Shown: positions 1 through 7,237 of the stretch, piece after piece | Numbering within the stretch: position 1 is the first letter of the stretch | How the letters are laid out: each line of letters opens with the position of its first letter | From: an uncultured bacterium | Lineage (GTDB): Bacteria > Bacillota_I > Bacilli_A > RFN20 > CAG-826 | NCBI GenBank assembly: GCA_949297305.1 | Contig: CASFSG010000064.1 | Coordinates: 1-45,025 of the forward strand | DNA length: 45,025 nucleotides | Reading direction: 5' to 3' | The notes under the pieces: generated by a model | Told to the model about the DNA's origin: nothing | The model's database searches: none | What the model saw: the letters and a program-made list of their open reading frames with translations, nothing else | Translations under genes and position numbers: made by a program

Positions 1-920
1 ACCGCAATATAATCTTTAAAGCGACCAGGAATCGGCTTATATGTCGCGTGAATTAAACCTAAAATTTCATAGCAATTTAACTCACTTTCGGTAATGATTC
101 TTATCGCTAATAAATCATAAATTTCATCGAAATTATGGCCTTTTTCATAGACTTTACGATATATTGAATAAATCGATTTAACTCGCGATTCCATCATAAA
201 AGGAATATTATGTTCAAAAAGAATATCGGCAATTCTTTTCTTTAAATTATCGAGTGATTTTGTGCGATTTTTCGTTCTTTTATTTAATGAATCTAGGATA
301 TCATTATAAATGTCGGGATGAAGATATTTTAATGATAAATCTTCAAGTTCGCTTTTGATTGTATTAATACCTAAACGATGGGCGATGGGCGAAAAAACCT
401 CTAGTGTCTCTTTTGCGATAATTTGTTGTCTTTCGACGCTTAATGAATCTAAAGTCCTTAAATTATGCAAACGATCGGCGAGTTTGATTAAGATGACGCG
501 GACATCATGCGCCATTCCAAGGAAGATTTTGCGATGATCTTCAGCGACGAAATCATCTTCTTGACGATGTGATAATTTCATCCGTTGAATCTTTGTTAAC
601 GAATCGACAATATGCATGACATCTTCGCCGAAGTTCTCTTCGATTTCTTTTAAAGTTACACTCGTATCTTCGACGACATCGTGTAAGAAGGCTGCTGCTA
701 ATGTTGAAGGCCCGCACGATAAGGAAGTTAAAATATACACCACTTCTAATAAATGATGATAATAAGGTTCACCTGATTTTCTTTTTTGATCTCCGTGAGC
801 GTTTTTTGCAAATAGAAAAGCTTTTTCAAGCATCGCGCGTGAGTCAGGGTTAGTAATATAAACATAATAACGTTCTTTTACTTCCTCAAATGTATGCAAT
901 TTCTTAATATCATCAGCCAT
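1..920 (-). CDS. rel: Bifunctional (p)ppGpp synthetase/hydrolase Rel, 5' part only
   Basis: The open frame starts at ATG 920 and runs off the left edge, so 306 N-terminal residues are visible and the C-terminal half is outside the window. It makes and degrades the alarmone (p)ppGpp in the cytoplasm. The HD hydrolase domain comes first: RKSGEP near residues 47-52, the HDVVEDT motif near 80-86, and a LADRLHN motif supplying the second metal ligand. These hydrolase residues look intact. The synthetase domain begins after about residue 225 and contains the typical KPIPGRFKDYIA stretch at the edge. A TATAAT at 930-935 on the minus strand would start the mRNA about 3 bases before the ATG and there is no Shine-Dalgarno. 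Gene order (recJ then rel) is usual for Bacillota, here interrupted by htpG and a lipoprotein gene. Confidence 0.95.
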   Translation of the reverse strand, partial: MADDIKKLHTFEEVKERYYVYITNPDSRAMLEKAFLFAKNAHGDQKRKSGEPYYHHLLEVVYILTSLSCGPSTLAAAFLHDVVEDTSVTLKEIEENFGEDVMHIVDSLTKIQRMKLSHRQEDDFVAEDHRKIFLGMAHDVRVILIKLADRLHNLRTLDSLSVERQQIIAKETLEVFSPIAHRLGINTIKSELEDLSLKYLHPDIYNDILDSLNKRTKNRTKSLDNLKKRIADILFEHNIPFMMESRVKSIYSIYRKVYEKGHNFDEIYDLLAIRIITESELNCYEILGLIHATYKPIPGRFKDYIA

Positions 921-1003
921 AACAATTTAATTATATACTTAATAGTATATTATTTAATATAATTTTGTTTATTTATAAAAAGTAAAAAAAGATTTTAAAA
1001 TAT

Positions 1004-1030
1004 TTAGCACTCTCTACTTGCAAGTGCTAA
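1004..1030 (+). promoter_or_regulatory. CIRCE operator (HrcA binding site) upstream of htpG
   Basis: The inverted repeat reads TTAGCACTC, nine bases, AAGTGCTAA. This matches the CIRCE consensus TTAGCACTC-N9-GAGTGCTAA with one mismatch. It overlaps the -35 element of the htpG promoter, so a bound HrcA repressor would block RNA polymerase and heat would induce htpG. hrcA itself is not in the window. Confidence 0.93.
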
Positions 1031-1045
1031 AGAAGGTGTTATAAT
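1018..1045 (+). promoter_or_regulatory. Sigma-A type promoter of htpG
   Basis: The -35 is TTGCAA (1018-1023), the spacer is 16 bases, and the extended -10 is TGTTATAAT with the hexamer at 1040-1045. Transcription should start near 1052, which rules out an upstream TTG at 1051 as the htpG start codon. The -35 lies inside the CIRCE element. Confidence 0.85.
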
Positions 1046-1077
1046 ACTTCTTGCAACAATTTAAGGAGGGTTATTTT

Positions 1078-3000
1078 ATGAAAGAAACAAAAGAATTCCA
1101 AGCTGAAAGTCAAGAACTGCTCAACTTGATGATTAATTCAATTTATTCAAATAAAGAAATCTTTTTAAGGGAATTGATTTCTAATGCTTCCGATGCCTTA
1201 GATAAATATCGTTATCAAGCCCTAAAAGCGGAAAATAATTTACCAGCTAAAGATTATGCTATCGAGCTTATTCCTAATAAAAAAGAACGCACATTAATTA
1301 TTAAAGATAACGGGATCGGGATGAGCAAAAAGGAAATCGAAAACAATTTAGGTACGATTGCCCGTAGTGGCTCAAAAGAATTCTTAAAGAAATATAAAGA
1401 CTTTAAGAAAGATGAAAGTATGAACATTATTGGACAATTTGGGGTTGGCTTTTATTCGCTATTTATGGTTGCTAATAAAGTGGAAGTTTTAACTCGAAGC
1501 GCTCATGAAGATAAAGCCTACTTATTTTGTAGTGATGGGAAAAAATCGTATACTATTGAAGACGCAAACAAAGACGAATCTGGAACCGAAATTAAAGTTT
1601 ATTTAAAGAAAGATGAAAAAGATGGTGAAGAATATTCTTCTTACCTAGATGAATGGAAGATTAAAGATTTAGTTAAGAAATATTCTGATTATATTCGTTA
1701 TCCTATTAAAATGATGTGCACACATCACGTTAATAAAAAAGATGAAAAAGGTGAAGATATCAAAGATCAATATGAAGATATCACATCTTTAGATATCCTT
1801 AACTCAATGGTGCCACTATGGAAAAAGAATAAAAACGAAATCAAAGAAGAAGAAATTAATGAATTTTATAAAAATAAATATTATGACTATGAAAACCCCT
1901 TAATGCATCTTCTTATTCATGTCGATGGATTGATTAGTTATGATGCTTTGCTATTTATTCCTAGCCATGCTCCATTGAATTTATATTCGGAAAATTATGA
2001 AAAGGGTTTAGATTTATACGCAAAAGGGATTTTCATTAAAGAAAAGTGCAAAGAATTAATTCCTGATTATCTCAAATTTGTCAAGGGTTTAGTCGAATCG
2101 AATGATTTTTCTTTAAATATATCGCGTGAAATGCTGCAATCATCCCCACTATTAAGAAAAATAGAAGATAATCTCGAAAAGAAAATCATCGATAAATTAT
2201 TAGATTTAAAAGAGCACGATAAGGATCAATACTTAAAGTTTTATAAAGAATTTGGTAATCATATTAAATTTGGTATTTACTCATCATACGGATCAAAGAA
2301 AGATTTATTAAAAGATCTCATTATGTTCAAATCTTTAAAACATCCAGAAGAATATATCTCATTAAAAGAATATCTTGAAAATATGAAAAAAGAACAAGAA
2401 CATATTTATTATGCTTCTAGTAAAAATCTCGACCAAATCAAACTATTGCCGCAATTAGAAAAATACCGTCAAGATGATGTCGATGTTCTTTATTTCGACC
2501 AAGAAGTCGATGAATTTATGGCGATGATGATGAACGATTATGAGAAAAAGACTTTTAAGAATATTTCGAGCATCGATCAAAATGAGTTGAGCAAAGAAGA
2601 GAAAGAAGAAATCGATACTTTAGTCGCAAGTAACAAACGCCTTCTCGATAATATTTTAGAAGCCTTAAAAGGTGAAGTTGATGAAGTGACTTTCTCAAAC
2701 AAATTAGTCTCTTCGCCTGTTTGTATTACAACTAAAGATGGTTTGTCAATGTCAATGGAAGAAACATTAAATCAAAATCCTGCACGTGGTGAAAATGAGG
2801 TTAAGGCCCGTAAAGTGCTTGAGATTAATCCAAAACACAATTTGTTTAAAGCCTTACAAAAGCTAACTGACGATGAGGAAATGAAACAATACGGCTCTCT
2901 TTTATATGACGAAGCTCTCTTGCTCGAAGGGTTCGAGATTAAAAACAAACAGAACTTTGTCGAAAAAATAAATGAATTATTGGTTAAAGCTATCAATTAA
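1078..3000 (+). CDS. htpG: Molecular chaperone HtpG (bacterial Hsp90)
   Basis: A 640-residue ATP-dependent cytosolic chaperone homodimer of normal family length. The GHKL ATPase signatures are all present: ELISNASDA with E32 and N36, DNGIGM at 77-82, GQFGVGFYS at 119-127, and an SGTEI motif near 170. The middle client-binding domain and C-terminal dimerisation domain follow. I place the start at ATG 1078 because AAGGAGGG at 1063-1070 is an ideal ribosome binding site. The longer frame from TTG 1051 would begin upstream of the predicted transcript start. The gene is monocistronic: a CIRCE-controlled promoter precedes it and a terminator follows at 3165-3196. Confidence 0.97.
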   Translation: MKETKEFQAESQELLNLMINSIYSNKEIFLRELISNASDALDKYRYQALKAENNLPAKDYAIELIPNKKERTLIIKDNGIGMSKKEIENNLGTIARSGSKEFLKKYKDFKKDESMNIIGQFGVGFYSLFMVANKVEVLTRSAHEDKAYLFCSDGKKSYTIEDANKDESGTEIKVYLKKDEKDGEEYSSYLDEWKIKDLVKKYSDYIRYPIKMMCTHHVNKKDEKGEDIKDQYEDITSLDILNSMVPLWKKNKNEIKEEEINEFYKNKYYDYENPLMHLLIHVDGLISYDALLFIPSHAPLNLYSENYEKGLDLYAKGIFIKEKCKELIPDYLKFVKGLVESNDFSLNISREMLQSSPLLRKIEDNLEKKIIDKLLDLKEHDKDQYLKFYKEFGNHIKFGIYSSYGSKKDLLKDLIMFKSLKHPEEYISLKEYLENMKKEQEHIYYASSKNLDQIKLLPQLEKYRQDDVDVLYFDQEVDEFMAMMMNDYEKKTFKNISSIDQNELSKEEKEEIDTLVASNKRLLDNILEALKGEVDEVTFSNKLVSSPVCITTKDGLSMSMEETLNQNPARGENEVKARKVLEINPKHNLFKALQKLTDDEEMKQYGSLLYDEALLLEGFEIKNKQNFVEKINELLVKAIN

Positions 3001-3058
3001 CCTTCAAGGATATATCTAACCTTTACAAGTAAAAATTTATGTTATTGCACTAAATCGT

Positions 3059-3151
3059 TTATCTTGTTAAGATAATATTCGATGAGAGTTATGTCCTATT
3101 TTAGAACATTAAGTCTTCCCCCCTTAACTAGCAAGGAAGAATATTCTTTCC
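3059..3151 (+). other. htpG downstream spacer with small hairpins and an IS-end-like motif
   Basis: The 286-base spacer after htpG holds no convincing gene. It contains a 7-bp hairpin TTATCTT-GTT-AAGATAA (3059-3075), the string ATTTTAGAACATT at 3098-3110, whose core recurs at 5559-5570 beyond the next gene, and a near-palindrome GGAAGAATATTCTTTCC (3135-3151). The best reading frame there is 26 codons from 3081, with no ribosome binding site. Confidence 0.4.
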
Positions 3152-3164
3152 ATGCTTTATAAGC

Positions 3165-3196
3165 AAAAAATAACGCTTTTAATTGCGTTATTTTTT
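3165..3196 (+). terminator. Rho-independent terminator after htpG
   Basis: The stem is AAAAAATAACGC, an 8-base loop, and GCGTTATTTTTT. The T run follows on the plus strand and the A run precedes it. It separates htpG from the lipoprotein gene. Confidence 0.8.
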
Positions 3197-3286
3197 ATTT
3201 TGCAAAGGTATTAACATTTATTAATCGTCTGCATTAATTAAATGGTAATATATAAAGTAATAGAAGAAAGGAGAAAATATCAACTT

Positions 3287-5329
3287 ATGAAGAAAAGTTT
3301 ATTTCTATTACCACTACTTGCGTGCGTAATGTCTCTTACAAGTTGTCCAGGTCCTGCTGGTAGTGATAGCACTAGCACGGTTCCCTTTGAAGAAGGTCCT
3401 TGGAACGATGCTTTAGTAGAAGGCGAAACAGCTTTAGAAGATGTTATTAACGTTGAAGACGGCACTATGGTGACCGTTAGAGGTACAATTACTGGACATA
3501 GCGGATCATCTTTTGGTTTATACCGCAATGGTCATTGGCTCTATGTTTATAACATTCAGCCATCAAGCGCACCAAAAGAAGATGAAACCGATAACCGCAT
3601 TTGGACAGAAGGCGAACTTCCTACAGGTTCTTATGTTGAAGTTACAGCAATAAAATCTTCTTATAATGGTTCTGCTCAGTTAGCTGGCTATAGCGATGGC
3701 GCATATGTTGACGGCCGCGAACTTACAGTTATTGAAGAAGATGGTCAAACAATTACACCAGTAGTCTTTAATGATTCGACTTCTTATGATGCCGCAACTA
3801 CTAATGGAGCATTAGTTTCGATTGATGGCTTTGCTACTAGCGATAATTTAGCTTATGTTGCTGGCGAAACAACTACAATTGCTTGGGGCGATCCAACTGA
3901 TCCAGCTGCTAGATTCGAAGTTCGTATGGAAAGCTATCATAGCGATGAAACCGCTAATGCTTTAATCGAATCATTCCCAACTTTCGAAAAATATCATTAC
4001 TATACCTTTACTGGTATGGCTGTTAAAACAAGCAGCGCTTGGAGAATGCTTTTAGTCGATTCTTCGACTATCGTAGCTTCTAGTAAAGACGCTTATGTTC
4101 CACCGGCAGCCGAAGAGGTCTTAACACCAGAAGGTTTCTATGATACTCCTGAAACAGCACTTGAAATTTCTTATGGTACTTACCATGACCTTAAAGTAGA
4201 AATTACACCAGCTTTAGCTGAACAAGATCTTGAAGTAACTGTTCCTAGTGATGCTAAATTTACAGTTGAAAATCGCGGTGATAATATTTTCCGCATTTCA
4301 CCAACTGAAAATGTTGCTACTGAACCAGTGGCAGTCAAATTCGCTGCTAAGAGCAACACAGAATTAAGCGAAGATGTTTATGTTAAAGTTTTAGCAGCTA
4401 CAATGACTGATTTGCCTGATGGTATTTATCGAGCTTCTGTTACATCGGATGTTCTTAAAGTTGGCGCTAATGATGTTGAAATTAACTTAAAGGCTCCTGC
4501 TGATGGTTTAGCTTATCCAACCTTAAGAGTTGAAATTGGTGATGTTAAAGAAATTAATGAAAAGTATAATGAATTTAAAGTCACCAATCAAAGTTACGCT
4601 AAATTAACCGCTCCTGAAGGAACGACAATTACCAATGTTAATACTATTACATTCCATAGCAACATTTCCGTTTATGATGGCGAAAATAATGAAGCGCCAA
4701 AAGTCGAAATGGTCGGCGAACCTGATGGAAACGACTATAATGTCAATTATCCAACGACAAGCAATGTAGTTTATATTGCGGTTGATGTTGGTACTTATGA
4801 TCAATCATTCGACGCTATTAATGTTACCGTTGAAAAAGGCGAACTAGTTGAAAAAGAATATTTAGCCTCATATACTTTTAATCATTTAACTTCTAAGGGC
4901 GATGCGTTTGATACTACCAAATTAAAAGAAGCGTTTGATGGTGGCTATCAAGCTGGTACAGCAGATAGTAATATTCTAAGTTCCGTTGATTCGGTAACTA
5001 AAGTTTATGATGGAAACGGAGCTGGAGGCGCTTACGCAAATACTGCTGGCCTCATTAAATCTGGCACTGGTAGTGACAATGGTGTCATGGTTTTAACATT
5101 CTCACAAGCTATTAGTCATGTTGATATCGTGTGTCATGACTGGTATGCTAAATCAGCCGATCATCCAACCAATAGTAATAATGTCGATGTCAACGGCGTT
5201 ACATTACTTGCTCCATATAACGAACAAGCCGCGGGTGAAACTTTAACCTTCGATTTAACTGCCGCTAGCACCACTGTAACTATTACAACAATGAAACGTG
5301 CTTTCATATGGGAAATCCACGTTTATTAA
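3287..5329 (+). CDS. Large surface lipoprotein of unknown function
   Basis: The 680-residue product starts with a lipoprotein signal peptide: KK, a hydrophobic stretch, and lipobox LTSC with the lipidated Cys at residue 20. It should be anchored on the outer face of the membrane. I chose ATG 3287 over ATG 3242 because only the former puts the signal peptide at the N-terminus; a ribosome binding site (AAAGGAGA, 3267-3274) lies 12 bases upstream. After a Gly/Ser/Thr-rich tether, residues of about 45-140 (core motif TVRGTITG) and about 170-260 (VSIDGF) look like two OB-fold-like beta segments. A mid-region of repeated beta-sandwich-like sequence follows, and the C-terminal 160 residues resemble a carbohydrate-binding-like module. 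These domain readings are inference. No catalytic motif is recognised. It is monocistronic, flanked by terminators on both sides. Confidence 0.85.
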   Translation: MKKSLFLLPLLACVMSLTSCPGPAGSDSTSTVPFEEGPWNDALVEGETALEDVINVEDGTMVTVRGTITGHSGSSFGLYRNGHWLYVYNIQPSSAPKEDETDNRIWTEGELPTGSYVEVTAIKSSYNGSAQLAGYSDGAYVDGRELTVIEEDGQTITPVVFNDSTSYDAATTNGALVSIDGFATSDNLAYVAGETTTIAWGDPTDPAARFEVRMESYHSDETANALIESFPTFEKYHYYTFTGMAVKTSSAWRMLLVDSSTIVASSKDAYVPPAAEEVLTPEGFYDTPETALEISYGTYHDLKVEITPALAEQDLEVTVPSDAKFTVENRGDNIFRISPTENVATEPVAVKFAAKSNTELSEDVYVKVLAATMTDLPDGIYRASVTSDVLKVGANDVEINLKAPADGLAYPTLRVEIGDVKEINEKYNEFKVTNQSYAKLTAPEGTTITNVNTITFHSNISVYDGENNEAPKVEMVGEPDGNDYNVNYPTTSNVVYIAVDVGTYDQSFDAINVTVEKGELVEKEYLASYTFNHLTSKGDAFDTTKLKEAFDGGYQAGTADSNILSSVDSVTKVYDGNGAGGAYANTAGLIKSGTGSDNGVMVLTFSQAISHVDIVCHDWYAKSADHPTNSNNVDVNGVTLLAPYNEQAAGETLTFDLTAASTTVTITTMKRAFIWEIHVY

Positions 5330-5403
5330 TTAAATAGTTATTTTATATAATAACGGCTCTATCAAATATAATTAACTAAGAACTGTTAAATAAAAAGACA
5401 GGG

Positions 5404-5442
5404 TAATAAAAGCATAGGTCACACTGCCTATGCTTTTTATTA
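5404..5442 (+). terminator. Rho-independent terminator after the lipoprotein gene
   Basis: The stem is AAAAGCATAGG pairing with CCTATGCTTTT, with an 8-base loop at 5419-5426, followed by TATTATAA. It ends the lipoprotein transcript. Confidence 0.85.
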
Positions 5443-5619
5443 TAAGAAGATACTAGTAATATCCTTTTTCTAATTTAGTTTATTTATTCACTTTTATTAT
5501 TATCAAGACTTACATCAAAACGCTTGTAAAATGCTTTAAAATTCAATTAGGACATCTTTTTTAGAACATTCTAATTTTAAATAGAGACCTATTTAGCAAA
5601 ATTTTTGAATCAAATTATA
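5443..5619. other. Spacer between convergent lipoprotein gene and recJ
   Basis: AT-rich with no open frame that I trust. It holds the palindrome TTAGAACATTCTAA at 5561-5574, which shares TTTTAGAACATT with 3099-3110, and a short hairpin AAATAG-GTCT-CTATTT on the minus strand (about 5579-5594) downstream of recJ that lacks a clear U-tract. Confidence 0.4.
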
Positions 5620-7185
5620 TTAATAAAGTTTGTAGTCAATAATTTTAAAATTAATACTTTCCTTATTACGGAATGTATTTAATTCATAAATGCCGTATAT
5701 ATCGATATATTTATATAACGAAATATCTTTTTTATTTATGTTCCAGCCGACTAATTTAGTGTTCATTGATAAATTAGTTAAAATATGCTGTCCGTCTTTA
5801 ATAAAAGTTAATTCATTAGTTAACAAGTGATCTATTTTAAATAGTGGCTGGTTCATTCCTTCGCCGAAAGGTTTAAAAGATGCAATTAGATGATAATTTT
5901 CGCGATTGATATCATTTAGAGAAATTTCGATAAAAGGTTTTTCTAAATTGAAAAAGGGATGATTGATTGCATAGGCATTCAAACGTTTTTTAAATTCTAA
6001 ATAATCATCTTTGCTAATCGATAAACCGCCTGCATTTACATGTCCACCACTTTTTATAATTAAATCTTGATTAGTAATTAAAAAATCGTAAACATCAAAG
6101 CCTTCTTTTGAGCGCATCGATCCTTTTAAAGTATTTTGATCCTCTTCAAAAGTAAAGATACAAGTAGGTTTTAAATAGGTATTCATTGCTCTATTAGCGA
6201 TTAAACCTAATAAACCTTCGTTGACATTTAAAATTTCACAAACGGCGGCTTGATTTTGATCGACAAATTTATCTAACAAATTAAATCCTGCTGCTGTTAA
6301 GGTTTTTCTTTCTTCATTTACTTGATTGATAAATGAGGAAAATGAATTAATTATTTCTATGTTATTTGAAAGCAAGTAAGGAACAATTAAATTGAGTTTA
6401 TCGCCATCATATAATCTTCCTAAGGCATTTATTTTAGGAACGATTTCATAGCCATAAGTAATTTCATCAATCATCGCATTTTTCTCGCTCAATAGATTGA
6501 TTAAATTAGGGAAACGATATTGGTTTAAATAAGCTATCCCTAATTTTAATAAGATGCGATTATAGCCTTTTACAATCATTAAATCGGAAACGATGGTTAA
6601 ACTTGCTAAAACGATGAGATATTTATCATAATAACCTAATAACACAGCACTTATTAATAAGGCTACAAAAGCCCCTGAGGGATTATAATCATCAATTTTA
6701 GTAAGCAAGGAATGGAAAATTGCATAAGCATCTGGGATAATACTAGGAATTTCGTGGTGATCGCTAAGGAGGACATCGATATTCAATTGGTTTGCCCGTT
6801 TAATTGCTTCTAAAGAAGAGATGCCATTATCAACCGTAATGATTAATTTAACACCTAAAGAAGCGTACTCTTCAACTTTTTTAACTGTTAAGCCATAGCC
6901 ATCTTTTTTTCGCGAAGGAATATAAGTTAGATAATCAATATTGCCAAGAAGATTAAAAGTTTTTGCTAGGATTGCTACTCCCATCATCCCATCGCAATCA
7001 TAATCGCCATAGATGAGGATTTTTTCACGATTTTTCTTCGCTAGCAAAATTCTTTCTTTAAAGATAAAAAGCTCAGGAAATTGTTCAAAATTAGGTAAAT
7101 CGTCGATCTGACAATTTTCCTTTAAGTTTAAATAGTCTTCTTTACTAAGTTGATAATAATTTAATAACTTTTCTAAAAATGTCAT
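5620..7185 (-). CDS. recJ: Single-stranded-DNA exonuclease RecJ
   Basis: A DHH/DHHA1-family 5'-3' single-strand DNA exonuclease for recombination and repair. Visible motifs in order are DYDCDG (motif I), DNGIS (II), SDHHE (III), NPSGAF, PKINALGRL, and the DHHA1 signature GGHVNAGG. At about 521 residues it matches the short RecJ form and lacks the C-terminal extension of B. subtilis RecJ. I place the start at ATG 7185, preceded by TAGGA with 9-base spacing. The upstream in-frame starts at 7227 and 7218 lie inside a perfect hairpin and have no ribosome binding site. It is downstream of secDF on the same strand. Confidence 0.93.
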   Translation of the reverse strand: MTFLEKLLNYYQLSKEDYLNLKENCQIDDLPNFEQFPELFIFKERILLAKKNREKILIYGDYDCDGMMGVAILAKTFNLLGNIDYLTYIPSRKKDGYGLTVKKVEEYASLGVKLIITVDNGISSLEAIKRANQLNIDVLLSDHHEIPSIIPDAYAIFHSLLTKIDDYNPSGAFVALLISAVLLGYYDKYLIVLASLTIVSDLMIVKGYNRILLKLGIAYLNQYRFPNLINLLSEKNAMIDEITYGYEIVPKINALGRLYDGDKLNLIVPYLLSNNIEIINSFSSFINQVNEERKTLTAAGFNLLDKFVDQNQAAVCEILNVNEGLLGLIANRAMNTYLKPTCIFTFEEDQNTLKGSMRSKEGFDVYDFLITNQDLIIKSGGHVNAGGLSISKDDYLEFKKRLNAYAINHPFFNLEKPFIEISLNDINRENYHLIASFKPFGEGMNQPLFKIDHLLTNELTFIKDGQHILTNLSMNTKLVGWNINKKDISLYKYIDIYGIYELNTFRNKESINFKIIDYKLY

Positions 7186-7206
7186 CGCTAGTATTCCTAG
7201 ATACTT

Positions 7207-7230
7207 TAAATGCGGCATAAGCCGCATTTA
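7207..7230 (-). other. Perfect 10-bp intercistronic hairpin between secDF and recJ
   Basis: TAAATGCGGC, a 4-base loop, then GCCGCATTTA. It starts 7 bases after the secDF stop. No U-tract follows on the minus strand, so it is not a canonical terminator. It could be a processing or stability element that tunes recJ relative to secDF (inference). Confidence 0.7.
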
Positions 7231-7237
7231 TTAATTA

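Noticed and set aside
1051-1077. N-terminal extension of HtpG from TTG 1051
   Set aside because: The promoter -10 at 1040-1045 puts transcription start near 1052, and ATG 1078 has an ideal ribosome binding site.
3081-3161. 26-codon reading frame from ATG 3081
   Set aside because: No ribosome binding site, no recognisable protein features, lies in the htpG 3' spacer.
3165-3196. Possible use of the htpG terminator as a phage attachment or IS end
   Set aside because: It is a self-contained stem with U-tract and no matching copy nearby; a plain terminator explains it.
7186-7227. Longer RecJ start at ATG 7227
   Set aside because: The upstream starts are inside a perfect hairpin with no Shine-Dalgarno; ATG 7185 has one.
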